Part shown: positions 35,301 to 47,285 of the stretch, one piece after another
How the letters are laid out: each line of letters begins with the position of its first letter
Position numbering within the stretch: position 1 is the first letter of the stretch
From: Plantago major
Lineage: Eukaryota; Streptophyta; Magnoliopsida; Lamiales; Plantaginaceae
Reading direction: 5' to 3'
Assembly: GCA_026545765.1 (NCBI GenBank)
Contig: CM048844.1
Span: 24,498,237 to 24,562,236 of the forward strand
DNA length: 64,000 nt
Notes under the pieces: model-generated
What the model saw: the letters and a program-made list of their open reading frames with translations, nothing else
What the model was told of the DNA's origin: nothing
The model's database searches: none
Translations under genes and position numbers: made by a program

Positions 35301-38300
35301 AGTAAACAAAATGCTGAAACTGATGCTGCAATGTTCAAAGTGAAGGCAGAGTCATATAAAGCAGAAATCAAAAGGCTTGAGTCTGCGGTTAGTAAGTTTG
35401 TGGCCTTTTTATTATGTGCTGTAATGTAGCAGAAGGAGAACTAAACCCACCGTGATTCATTGGAAGATCATTTATCATCCGATTGAAGAAATGCCTGGAA
35501 CATCCACAAGTGTTTGATAAGAGAGCATACCTTTATAATCCTATTTGCACAATATCAGTTTTGCTAAACCTGTAAATGGACTTTGCGGACTCGAATTCTG
35601 TCCTTTTGTTTCCTAGCAGCACATAGTCAAGCTGACACAGGATCCTTGCCTAACCACCTTAGCAATCCTAACTTCCTATACCATTTCATTTGAGTTAATT
35701 CCTTTGCTGTTGCAGCTTGCTTCAACTAAGGATGAAATGGACCGCTTAAAAAATGTCATCAAAGAATTGAAAGAGAAAAGAACTTGTGAAGGTGGAACTC
35801 CATTAGCCAGCGGGACTGTTGTGCAGGTTATGTGAACAATTATGTATGCTCATGTGAAATTTTTCTAGTTGTTTCTTTGGTTATTAATGCTTGCCATGTT
35901 GACAGGATCTTGAAGCATCTCTCGATGAGAAGGAGAAGTATTTTAGGGAACTGGAAAGCAGCTTACGTGAGCAAACAGAAATCAGCAACCGTCAGCAAAA
36001 TGAAATAATGTTGCTGAATGATCGGTTAAGCAATGAAGCAAAACGAGTAAAGATGTTGGAGCGTGAAGGTGATCGGTTCCGAGCTGAAATATCCCTATTG
36101 GAGTCTAAGGTTTGTTATTTGTGTTAAAAAACAATTACCCACGCTTGTCTAACATGGTTCACGGTCCTAATAGCTTTTCAATAATTCGTCTCAGTGCTTG
36201 CAAGTTTAATTGATATAAAGTTTGCTTTCAATGACAGTGGAATGATCAATAACAGGTTTTCTTCAAACTTAATATGAGCATTGTATTTTCAAGAAGAATA
36301 AGACAATACACTATCTTTATGAAATATGGTTGTTATGGTCTTAAAGCACCAATAGATATAAAGTGCTGTCCTTCCTAATATAGAGTAAGGCGGAAAAGGA
36401 TAAGATTACAGATAAATGGGGCCGGACTATTTTGCTTGCAGCAGATTTTGAGAAATCAAAGGACAAGCGAACTTGAATTCCACAAAAAAGGTCCAAAGGA
36501 TTTACTCGATTTTCCTCATACAGCAACTCAAGATTTACTCGATTTTCCTCTTACAGCAACTCAAGATTTACTCGATTTTTCTCATACAACAACTCAAGAT
36601 TTACTTGATTTTTCTCATTCAGCAACTCAAGATTTACTTTTTCCCATGTGCATTATAAATGACTTTAACTTGTTGGGCAAGCTGAAAAACGAAATAGAGT
36701 AGACAAAAATGATACGAAAGCTTACCCAAAAGGTGTAATTGTCTGAAATTGGAGCAGAGAAGAAACCAGAGTGGGCAGTTGAAGAGTTGGCAAATGAGAG
36801 ATTCTGATGAGTATCATATCATAACATCCTTGAAAATAGAATAAGGTCAATTAATTTTTTTAGTTAGAATTCCCTTTGAAAAGTATATACAGATAGCAAA
36901 CTTGCATCTCCCTGTCGTAAAGTTTTATAGGAATAGGATAATAGAGAATGGTTGCAGCTCCAGAAGCCAAACTCAGTGAACTATAAAAGGTTTACCCAAA
37001 AGGTGTAATTGTCTGAAATTGGAGCAGAGAAGAAACCAAAGAGTTGGCAAATGAGAGATTCTGATGAGTATCATATCATAACATCCTTGAAAATAGAATA
37101 AGGTCAATTAATTTTTTTTAATTAGAATTCCCTTAGAAAAGTATATACAGATAGCAAACTTGCATCTAGTCGTAAAGTTTTATAGGAATAGGATAATAGA
37201 GAATGGTTGCAGCTCCAGACCAAACTCAGTGAACTATAAAAGGTTTAGGACTGAAAAACTCTGATAGAGATTCAGTTGGACTATTTGAGCAAGAAGTCAT
37301 TAAAACCTGTTAGGTGAGGTGATTACTGCTTAGCAAAATCATGCAAGTCGCTGGGCAAAAATTTGTCATTATGACGCTACATTTCAACCTTTCTGGTGAA
37401 ATGCTTTTCATTGTCCTTTTAGATAATCCCAGATTGTAAATAATTGATGAAAATGATTGATAATTAAGTGAAATCTTTTTCCTAGGTATATGATTGGAAA
37501 AACTTGGGCATTGCAAACTTATTATTAGGTATGTGATTGCAAAAGGTTTGGCATTCCTTGCGTGTTACAACCTACAATTTCATCCTTTTTGTTACAACCT
37601 GGTCTATCACCTGAACTGTTTTGTGGCATAATGAAAATGCTGAAATCACGGTTTTTATTGTCTGAAATCTGAATAATGAAATGGATACGAAGAGCCAGTT
37701 GGTATAAGAAGAAAATTGTAAGTTCACAGTTCACATGTACACACACATATTCTCTTCTGTTTGTCCATTTCTTTCTGATCATAGATCTTACATCTTCTGC
37801 AGCTTGGACATGGAGAATTTTCTTCTGCTAACACAAAAGTTCTGCGCATGGTTAATACGCTAGCAGTTGACAATGAGGCAAAACAAACAATTGAGGCTCT
37901 GCAAAAGGAGTTGCAGAAGACAAAGGAAAAGTTGCAAGCGGTTGAGGAATTGAAAAAACAGTCTTGTGAGTACGATAAACTTAGTTTTTTCGATTCTTGC
38001 AGTTTGATTCCTTAACTCACAGTCTCATATACTTTGTTCTGTTGTCTAAAGTGAAACTGGAACTTGCCTTGCTGAGTTTGTGTGATTTTTTACGCTGTTT
38101 ATAGAAAAAAGATGAACAAAGTATCAAGTCTACTTGTAAAGCACATGTTCAGGAAAGAAACTACGTGTTGGGAATTTTTCTGCAAGTATACTTGTTTATA
38201 AACTTTGCTAAGGTGACTCCAGTTGCTACAGGCAATTATATCCCACTCTGAAAAGGATGATATTATGACAGCACCTTTTTCTCCTCACAATCTCTTATAC

Positions 38301-41300
38301 TTTTATGTGCCAAAGCATTTTGCACTGGGTGTCTTAGCTCCTAAGTTCAATGACATTAATCTTCTCTCTTTTAATAGAACTTACAAAGAGACAAATTAAC
38401 ACTCCTCCGTCCAAGACTCAACTTCCCGGTGAGCTGGGGATGGGTTTTAATAGTAAACTATATAAATAAGAATAATTTAGAGACTGTAAGGTTGAATGAA
38501 TACAAGTATGAGAGTTAGTGAATAAAGTATGAAAGAGAAGTAATAAAGTAGGAGAGAGATTTTCCATTTAAATTATGGGAAGTTGACATTGGGACAAACA
38601 AAAGAAGAAAGTGGGAAGTTGAGATTCGGACGGAAGGAGTATATCATTTGCCGTCCAAGTGTTCCTCTGCTTAATTTCAAAATACCCTTCATGTATGCCG
38701 AAAAATATAAAAGTCTTATTAAAGTGATTCTACTGTACCTGAATTGTTGGCTGCTCTCTGTACAATTATGCTGTAGCTGATGCTGGCACACTTGTTGACT
38801 CCGAGGTTGCTGGTAAAATAAAGCAGTTGAAAGAACAAATTGCAACACTTGAAAAGCGAGAGGAGAGGTATATGAGCTTTAATCTCTGCTTTATCAATTA
38901 TCATTATTCTTCATTGTAATTATCGTTTTTGCAAGAAACTGAGGACATGGTGATACGTGTTCAAACAGATACAAGATGGTTTTTGCGGAAAGAATCTCTG
39001 TGTTCAGAAGAGCATGCTGTGAACTTTTTGGTTACAAGGTATCACATCCTATTTTGTCTTTTCGTTACTCAAATTAGAATTGCGCTTCCAAATTTAAAAA
39101 ATAAAGACACCAAAAAGGGGTTCCCACTTTCCTGTAAAAACATCACTGGTTAGGTAAAAGCCTGATGCTTATTCCCTTCTATTCCCCTTCAAGTATATCC
39201 TTTCCTGTTTCTTTAATTACTTTTCTACTTCCAGTTCTTTGGTTCTCTAACTCAAAAATCGACCAATTTAATTATACTAGAGTAATTTTTTTTTTACTAT
39301 GTCAATGTATGAAAATTGAACTGCTGATACTTTCAAGTCTGGTCAAGATTGCAACTTGGAACATTTAACCCCTGAGAAATGAACACCCTGATATTTGAGC
39401 AGTATTTTGTATCCACCATCTTGTATTTTATTATTCTCAAAATGCTTCAGATTGTGATGGATGACCACCAACGGCCAGATGGAATCCCAGTGACTCGCTT
39501 TACCCTCCTATCTATTTATGCTTCCAGTGATGATGAAAAGCTCCAATTTGATTATGAATCAGGGAACACAAATATTGTGGTAAGCTTTATACAGGGCTGT
39601 CTGTTCATTTATGTTTGATATAAAGACCAAATGAATCTTTAAGCCAGGCATGCATGGCTATGTTACCTTGACTAGACTCGCATGTGTATCCTGCTATTTC
39701 ATGAATTTCTTCGGTTTTTGGCCTAAATGGATTGTCCTAGTGCTATACCCTTGTCACCAAGACACAGATATTTAAGAAGGATTGAAGACTTCGGGTGACA
39801 TAGGATGGAGATATTCTCCCACATGTAACTGAATACAGAAGTATGTAGAAACTAGAAAGTTGAATATTCCTTTTTGTGGAAGCACAAGTTCATGTCAGAT
39901 AAGGTTATCTCTGATCATAACGACTTGGCTGTTGCATTGTAATGGAAGGAGTGTTGGCTGAGTGATGTGAGCATATCTAACTTGTCATTTTAAGCAAGTG
40001 AGGTTTAGCTCGTATCAGAGGCTAGTAGTAAGGTCATTCATAATTGCAAACTATCGGAAGACACCTCTTTCAAAATAAGACCTGTAAGAATAAGTTTCTT
40101 GCAATAACTATAATAATTAATGTGTTTGCAATTCGCATAAACAAACGTTGATTTTCCAAAAATGAAACCTCTCTTTTAGCATCACTGTGCTGTGCACAAA
40201 CATAACATATGCATGCATTTATACTTGTTATGCAATTTGATGAGCTTTTGTTTTTTGTGCTTTCAAAATACCAGGTAAATGGATATACCGCACAGCCAGA
40301 GATATCTCGACAGGTCTGTATCAAAATCTTATTATTTTGCTTTGCCTTTTTATCTTTGTTTTCAAACCCAATGCTTGCCAGTTGCCATTGTGCTTCACAG
40401 TAACCCACTGAACCTCTTTCTGCACAGCGTTAATAATTTTACTTGCTTAATGATGCTGCTCATGAAATACACCCAAATCTTACAGTTGACTGTTTCACTA
40501 CATTATATTTATTCTCGTAAACCTCAGTTTCTTGTGATCTCAGTTACATTGTCCAATTGAATTATTAAAATACAGAATATATCAGATCCGTCTTTTGATA
40601 GAATCCTCCACTATGAGGTTCATGCCTGTGGATTTATGCTTATGTTTTCCTAAGAATTGAACATTCTACCATAAGACATGAGCTACAAACATAATATAAC
40701 AAGTTTTGAGGTTACGACATGCCTTCAACCTTGAGCTCATCAAATTGATGCATTATCCACTCACTATAATCCTGTTCTGAAGTTTCTAATGAGAGTTCAA
40801 AGTATCTAAATCATTTTCTCTGTTTGCAAAACTTTATGTGCATTCATTTCTGTATTGGTAACTAAAAAGTCTGAATATATATATACCCCTACTCTTATCG
40901 ATATGGCCTTGAGACCCATTTTTGTAACTTGTACCAATAGTAATTAATACACCAGTGTGTATATCCTTTTTTGAATAACAATAATCAAGAGTACTCATGA
41001 AAAAGAAGGTATGGGTATGGAATTGGAAAGGAAATGGTGATGGATTATAATTCGTTTGGGAATAGACATTTGTGTGAAACAAAACTGTAATTTTGTTGGT
41101 GCTCAAGTAGTCATGGTATAGAGCACACAATATTAAATAAAAATGATTGGTTAGAAAGACAAGCTAATTGTTCTGCTGACGAATTTTGACACATCAACAT
41201 GTTTTTATGATATAAATAAATGTCATGCCGCTCTTCTTTTTATTATTCCGAAGCTTCTAAGTTGGTGAAATGTGAGAATTTGATACCGCACCATGTTCTC

Positions 41301-41940
41301 TATAGCAATCACACTGTTCTCTTTCTTCTAAGTAGCACTTACCATTTTGGGTCTCAAGGTTAATTCAAATGTCTCGTACCCTCTGTACTTTTGAGCCACC
41401 TAATTTGGGAACCTTTTGGTGCATTTTTTGAACCATTCTGACGTATCTTGTTTGCCTCGACACTCATGTTATTGTAGAAGGACCTCCTATGTTTTCTTAT
41501 TCGTTTAGTCACTTGACAGGCTTGACCTTACATTCGGTGATATGCTAAAATTCAATTTCTGTAGACTCGGAGTTAACAAATTTATATCATCTTTATGAAA
41601 AAGTTCACCTATTCTGGGAAGAGTTCATCTGTACAATCATTTGTATAGTTAAGTGTGGTTTAGTAGCTAGCTTTTTACTTGCTTCGAGTTCTGTGACCCT
41701 TTCAATCTTCAAATCTTTGTTATGCCCGCAGTAAAGGTTAACCAACAAAATTGAACAATCCAATATAGTACACATTAAAATAGCTAGTTTCATCATGTCT
41801 CTGAGTTCCATTTGGGTTCTTTGGTCATTAACTGAGCAACTGTTTTCCAGGTTGAAATATTCATCAGGAAGATGAATTCAGTTCCTGCCTTCACAGCAAA
41901 TCTGACGGTGGAATCTTTTAACAAGCGCACTCTCTCATGA
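29326..41940 (+). CDS. MAD1: Spindle assembly checkpoint protein MAD1
   Basis: MAD1 sits at nuclear pores and unattached kinetochores and converts MAD2 to its active form. Sixteen coding exons: 29326-29532, 31752-31851, 32293-32453, 33498-33695, 33776-33868, 33957-34070 (or from 33966), 34499-34746, 35216-35387, 35716-35826, 35906-36109, 37803-37965, 38777-38867, 38969-39038, 39451-39579, 40275-40313, 41851-41940. All have GT-AG limits and closing phases, giving 729 aa, close to the Arabidopsis protein as I remember it (about 726 aa). The start MILRTP and the DQMLCTYQCRQM segment are characteristic of plant MAD1. Residues of about 70-600 are coiled coil. WRKVIMDIP, around residues 349-357, fits the MAD2-interaction pattern (basic, two hydrophobic, Pro). 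The C-terminal RWD-like domain runs from FAERISVFRRACCELFGYK to SFNKRTLS. Exon 4 uses a weak GTTGGT donor, chosen because it alone keeps frame. No breaks seen. Large introns (1, 3, 10, 15) hold repeats. Confidence 0.95.
30085..30255 (+). repeat. Local duplication in MAD1 intron 1
   Basis: Two neighbouring, diverged copies of about 80-90 bases. Both contain GATAAACTGCAAA or CATAAACTGCAAA, then ACTCACAATTGTA and CCAGCTTCT. Confidence 0.5.
36499..36640 (+). repeat. 33-bp minisatellite in MAD1 intron 10
   Basis: Four full 33-base units (36499, 36532, 36565, 36598) and a partial fifth. Each contains GATTTACTCGATTTTCCTC or a close variant. Because 33 is a multiple of three, it stays open in two frames, one giving an 11-residue repeat DLLDFPHTATQ. 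It lies wholly inside an intron, so I do not call it coding. Confidence 0.9.
36722..37244 (+). repeat. Tandem duplication of about 270 bp in MAD1 intron 10
   Basis: Copies at 36722-36991 and 36992-37244 share TTACCCAAAAGGTGTAATTG, GATTCTGATGAGTATCATAT and TAGAGAATGGTTGCAGCTCC. The second copy lacks a short piece (GAGTGGGCAGTTGA). The close match suggests a recent duplication. Confidence 0.9.
38402..38639. mobile_element. Stowaway-like MITE in MAD1 intron 11
   Basis: Left end CTCCTCCGTCCAAGACTCAA and right end GAGATTCGGACGGAAGGAG, with TA after the right end (38640-38641). The left flank is CA rather than TA. Both arms contain the AACTTCCC/GGGAAGTT pair. Confidence 0.75.
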
Positions 41941-41997
41941 GCTGCATTTGATTCGCGGGTTGTTTCTTCACCTAGTCAACCTAATATAATCCAGGCA

Positions 41998-42336
41998 AAT
42001 TTACGCAAACACCCCCCGAGTATACCTCTATATTACTTTACACCCCTTGCCTACAAAAATGCTGGCCAAACATTTAGGAATATTAGTTTATTGCTGAATT
42101 TGCTTTTGTTTATGATATTGTCACCTGTCTGGTTTTTCTGTGACATCATGGTAAGTTCTTCTATTTTTTTTTTTTAAATTTTCAGCAGATGGTAATTTGC
42201 TCATTTGGTGGTTCTTTTAAATGTTGACCAGAATTTTTTGGAGTCAAGAGGGTGTAAAGTAATACTATTGATTTAACTTCGGTTTTATCTTTAAGGTAGT
42301 AACTAAAAAGGTATACTCAGGGGTTTGGGTAAATTT
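41998..42336. mobile_element. Foldback MITE in MAD1 3' region
   Basis: The left arm AAATTTACGCAAACACCCCC...GAGTATACC and the right arm GGTATACTCAGGGGTTTGGG...AAATTT are inverted relatives. The interior pair ATTACTTTACACCCC / GGGTGTAAAGTAAT extends the foldback. It starts 57 bases after the MAD1 stop codon. No target-site duplication identified; superfamily not assigned. Confidence 0.6.
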
Positions 42337-43091
42337 CCTATGATCTAGTTCTTCCAGATCCAAGTTGTCCCAATGCATATTTACTGATTAAAGTTTCTAA
42401 ATTCCTGTTGTTTATATTATCGTCCATTGTTTTTCTAATGTTTACCTGAGATTTTTGTGTGTGTACGTTTTTTTTTTTCTCGACAAGTCCATATTCATTA
42501 TACTTGAAATATCAAGGTACAGTAGGGTCATTACATTACAACTAGCGTACAACTAGCACGTCGAAGAGTCGGGCCCTTTCATATGGGAGTAAAAAATTTC
42601 CATGACCTATACTGTGTCAGATTCTAGTAAGCATTAAACAATTGTATAGAATCATACAATTTCCAGTTGGTAAAAACAACTTAGTTTTGGATAATTATAA
42701 TGTGATTGCGGCTTAAAAGATTCGATGAATCATAATGGTGTAATTTAAATGTAGTTGTTTGTTCTCGTTATCAGTCGAATTAGAGCACTGAAGCTGCCAT
42801 TAGCTGTTTGGATAATCAAATTGTGAGCCCTGAGATTCTGATAGCTTATTCTCTAATTGTAACATGAGATATAATAACCCCTTGAAAAAATTGTACGGTA
42901 CACTTGTTTGAAAAAATGTGCAATTTGGCCCCTCTCCTCACCATGTCTTGTGACATTTAAAAGTTGTAACCCAACAATTAAAAATGTACCAAGGTAATTT
43001 GACCTTTATGAATTATAGAGGTGTGAGTAGTGGTGCAATTATTATATAAATTACACAGTTTTATGTAAAAAGTTAAAGTAAAGATAAAATA
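42337..43091. other. Intergenic, nothing recognised
   Basis: AT-rich DNA between the MITE after MAD1 and the next MITE cluster. No coding region. Confidence 0.4.
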
Positions 43092-43093
43092 TA

Positions 43094-43514
43094 CTCCCTC
43101 CGTCCCGAAAAACTTCATACATTAGGGTTAGCGTGCAGTTTTATGCGAAAAGTTAAAGTAATGATAGAATATAGAAAATGTGGAAAAAAGTATACTTTTA
43201 ATGGTAAAATGTGTAATTTGAATGTAAAGTTTAGATTGTTTATTATTTGTTGGGGGTGGGGTAGCTTTCTTTTTTGGTAATGTATGAAGTTCTGTGGGAT
43301 GGCTAAAAATGGCAAATGTATGAAGTTCTGCGGAACGGAGGGAGTAGAAAATGTGGGAAAAAGTGTATTTTTAGTGGTAAAATGTCTAATTGAATTATAA
43401 AGTTGAAATTATTTATTATTTGTTCGGTGTGAAGTAGCTTCCTTTTTTGATAATGTAGGAAGTTCTATGGGAGAGCTAGAAATGGTAAATATATGAAGTT
43501 CTACGGGACGGAGT
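43094..43514. mobile_element. Stowaway MITE plus partial tandem copy
   Basis: A full Stowaway (43094-43344; CTCCCTCCGTCCCGAAAAAC...GTTCTGCGGAACGGAGGGAG) has TA flanks. It is followed directly by a second, partial copy (about 43347-43514). That copy repeats the right half: GAAAATGTGGGAAAAAGTG through GAAGTTCTACGGGACGGAG. Confidence 0.85.
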
Positions 43515-45111
43515 AAGTAATATACCACTACTAAATACTAATGTGACTTATTCGTGGTATAAAGTGTTGTAAGTAATTTATTAAGGTAAAAAATTACTCC
43601 CTGGACATGTAATTCAGACCGCATTCATGCATGTATGTCGTTCAAGTGGAGAAAAGGGAATCAAGATGAAATAGTTACTGATATCCCAATCGAATATAAA
43701 AATCAAGAAATAGCTTCAACTTCTAACCAAAGTGCGTTAAGAAAGATCGTCTTTAGTTTGCTTAATGGAAAGGAGATTAGAGGGAAGATAATTTCTTAAC
43801 CTGTCGGTAAAAGCATAAACAACTACTACAACATACTTTTAATTAGGTAGCATCATTATGCAAAATTGAACTTCACAGGACTACAGTATTTTATTAGAGG
43901 AAGTTTCCTGAAGGCGGTTTATTAAAAGGGTTGGAAAAGTGACATACATCACTATTATTATCGATAATTTAGAGTGATTTATTTAATGACACTATTCACA
44001 TTTCTCATAAACAAAAAATGGTCTCTCGTAAGACTTTATTTTTAATGTGAGGTTTCATATAAAGTACTATCAAGAATACAATAGTTAATGTGTTATGAGC
44101 ATTTTTTATTAGGTAAAAAAGCGATTGGCTTCTAAAGTTTGACTATTTTTGCGATTTGCTCATTGATTTTTACAAGGTTGTGATATACCCCCTGAACTTA
44201 TAAATGTATTGCTCTGTAGCCCCTAAAGTATAACTTTAAGAGTATTTTATAGTCGGAGCGTGTGATACTTCGTACATAATACATTCATAAGGGGTATACA
44301 CAAACAAAATTTAAAGCTCGGAAGACAAATCACAGTCTAGCAAAGATCAGGAGAAAAAAATCACAAATAGATTAACTTCAGGGTAAAATTGATTTTCTTC
44401 CTTTCTAGTATTATTATATAAATGACAATGTTGGTATGCAAGATTCGCATATATAGAAACCAAACATTCCACTTTCGTCTGTTTTTTTCTTTCAATTTTT
44501 TACCAATGTAGGTACCATTGCACTAGAAAATCAACAATTATGTTCATCTAACTTCACTATGGACAAGCATAGTATATGGGGTACTTAACTTTGGCCAATA
44601 AGAATAGGAGAAAATGGTGTGTGCACCGCAGTAAATTCAAAAGGTATGTCACCACTATGTTTCCCACACATGGTAACTAGTAACAAAAGTCTTTAGGGAT
44701 GTCTTTCTATTATCTATCTATAAAATAATATATGTAGTGTGTAAACAATTTATTATAGCTACTTGTCCCCCCCGGGTGTTGAGGACATTGATTTTAGGTG
44801 CGTTTACTATTTTCTTTTCACCATTAATTTTACAGGTGCTATCACATGAAGGTATCGATCGTTCAAGTTCGGGACAACTCTAGTAGTTGCAATTCTATGT
44901 AACTGCAACGTCATTTTTCACTCACTACAAGTCTCTGCAACTCCCTACTCCAATAGCTGAAATTCAAATTCATTTTCTTTTATCATTTCTTTCAAATTTA
45001 CTTTTCATTTTCCCTTCTCATTTCCTTTCAAACTCTATTCTACATTTATTTTAATTTTGTTAATAACATCACATTAATTTTAAAAAATTAAATTACTTGA
45101 AAATAAAATTA
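43515..45111. other. Intergenic, nothing recognised
   Basis: No coding region. The part at about 44110-44390 has the look of a decayed MITE (TTTGACTATTTTTGCGATTT ... TCACAAATAGATTAACTTCA) but matching ends were not established. Confidence 0.4.
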
Positions 45112-45246
45112 CTTCCTCCGTCCTAAAGTTTCATAATATAATTTAATTGGACATTTTACACCTGTCGTTTAAGATTCATTCATAGTCAAAGTTGGAGAAG
45201 GTTGACCGAAAAAAAGTCAAAATGAAAAACATGGTACGGATGGAGA
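45112..45246. mobile_element. Stowaway MITE
   Basis: Starts CTTCCTCCGTCCTAAAGTTT after TA and ends ACATGGTACGGATGGAGA before TA. It is related to 14606-14855, sharing TTTAAGATTCATTC and TAGTCAAAGTTGGA, but is shorter and has lost most of its foldback. Confidence 0.75.
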
Positions 45247-46235
45247 TACTCAACTTTATTTTTAGAACAAAAGGTAGTACTAAACTTTTACGATTTTTGT
45301 AAATTGTAAAAGTTCAGTACCTTTTAAGCCAAAAAATAAAGTTAGGTTCCCTTTGTACAAAAATTGTAAAAGTTCAGTACTCCACTCGTTCCGGAGAACT
45401 TCATACATTACTAAATGGAAGATGCCCACATCCAACAAATTAAAAAAAATTCAACTTAACATAAATATTACAAATTTTGTTACTAAAAATACATATTTCC
45501 AGATTTTAATATCTTATAATTTTTTAAGTTTTAATCTAAAACTACGCGCTAAATCTAATCTATAAAGTTGTCCGGGACACCTTTTATGTAAAAAAGAAAG
45601 TTGAGTCTCCTTCATACAAAAATTTAGTAGTATGTGTATGTCTGATCAATTTGTTCCCTCTGAATTTCTAATAAGATTTCCGCACCATGTGGAATTTATT
45701 CCTGACATCACCCCTGCTCTTTTCCTTTGTCCAGAAGTTCACTCGAATTTACTATTCAGTTTGTATTTAATCTTGGATTACTCTAAATCATATTGGTGAA
45801 AATCTTTAAAAATAATTTATATTATGACAAACACAATTTATAGGAGTCATATCATCCCGTATATAATAAAATAAAAAGTTTATTATACCGTGGCATCGTG
45901 TATAGTATATATTAGTATTTTATAAAATCATTAATTTTATGACAATTTTTCCCAATTATATGTTCCAGCACCACTTAAGCAAAAGGTTTAGGGAGCGGCA
46001 ATAAAGTTGGAATGGAAGTTTCAGCTGGATTAGATTATTAGATTAGATTATAAAGTTAAGTTTGTTGCTTTACAACCCTACAAATATAAATTAAAGTAAT
46101 GAGATCATCATACTCATCATCATCATCGTGTTTATACCAATAGAATTCGTGGATGTTCTTGATCATAGCTTCAAATATAGCTAGTAACTTCTGAACTTCT
46201 TCTTGAGTATTGGTCATGTATTGGGATTTAATAGT
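45247..46235. other. Intergenic with candidate Helitron 3' terminus
   Basis: At 45885-45914 the sequence TATACCGTGGCATCGTG...TATATATTAG precedes a T. It resembles the 3' end of the element at 19138 (TATACCGTGTCATCGC...TACTAG). It is probably a relic Helitron 3' end; its 5' end was not found. No coding region here. Confidence 0.4.
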
Positions 46236-46791
46236 TGTTGGTTTTGTAGTTCAAATAGTTTTGGACGGATGAGATTAAATCTGGGAACATCAACGGTGAA
46301 GATGATTTCTGGCAGTTAGAAACCGTTATCTTATAACAGAAGTAAAGAAAACAGAGCAAGGCAGACTGCGGAAGGAAATCTTATCAAATTGCAAGGCGGT
46401 TTCTTCTTCTACTATAAATTGATCATCACCAGTTGATTTGTAGAGCTAGCACAACACAATTTCATCATCAATTTCAATCTTTGTTATAACCGTTTCTATA
46501 TCCAATTCGATTGTGATAGTTGATAGGTTGCGGTTTATCGGTTTTAGCTTGTTCTTGATCAAATTCGATTGATTCAAGCTTGTATTGTGTACGATTGAAA
46601 GCAAAAAATATTTGTGATTATTTTTCCGTGGATGTAGGCTTGTTTTCGAGCCGAACCACGTAAATTCTCGTGTTGATTTCTTTGTTGTTCGATTGATTGT
46701 TTCGTTGTGTTTGTTGGTGCAAACGAAGAAGACGATTGTTCTTGTTATACTCAACAATAGTGTATATATATGTTGGCATGCTAAATTTTCA
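46236..46791 (+). repeat. Copia 5' LTR
   Basis: Starts TGTTGG and ends TTTTCA. Contains CTACTATAAATTGATC (about 46412-46428), a likely TATA region for element transcription. It pairs with 51339-51892. Confidence 0.92.
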
Positions 46792-47285
46792 CAGGAGACC
46801 TTCTACTGATCATGACATCAATGCAGAAAGTCTGAACATCAGATCAAGGTGGAGCAATAAGTTGCAGATCAAGAATAAGCCAGTAAATCACACAGATACA
46901 AGGAAGCTTGATAAAGAGAAGCAATCAGATGGCTATGAGGCTGAGAAGAGGAAATGTTTCTATTGCAAAAAAACATGGAAACCTGAAGAAACAATGCTTC
47001 AAATTCAAGAAAGACAAGAAAGCTGGCAAAATTCAAACAAATACAACACCACACAGTGCATACATTGTAGAAGATGCTCAGTCATATGGAGATGCAGAGG
47101 TATTAATTGCTTCTGAGCTTTGTTCAGTCACTAATACTAGTTCAAACCAATGTTGGGTGCTTGATTCTGGTTGTTCATTCCACATAAGTCCAAACTTAGA
47201 CTGGTTTGTGAATTTTAAAGCTAAGAAAGGTGGTTCTGTGCTACAAGGGAATGACTATCCATGTAGGATTGAGGGGTATGGTGAT
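46792..47285 (+). pseudogene. Copia gag C-terminus and protease start, broken
   Basis: Reading begins directly after the 5' LTR without the usual leader, so most of gag is deleted. A zinc knuckle is recognisable: CFYCKK in one frame, then HGNLKKQC in another, separated by an extra A in an A-run near 46965-46972. The aspartic protease start follows, CWVLDSGCSFHISPN, with the catalytic DSG at about 47163-47171. The frame stops where a solo LTR is inserted at 47286 and resumes in frame after it. Confidence 0.85.

Noticed and set aside
36436..36702. Repeat-containing open frames in MAD1 intron 10
   Set aside because: Open only because the 33-bp repeat unit is a multiple of three; it lies between well-supported MAD1 exons and has no start or splice support.
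38929..39153. Open frame reading through MAD1 exon 13
   Set aside because: It is out of frame with MAD1; the spliced frame gives the conserved FAERISVFRRACCELFGYK segment.
46446..46757. Minus-strand open frames in both copia LTRs
   Set aside because: The same frame appears in both LTR copies as an antisense by-product; no similarity to a known protein.
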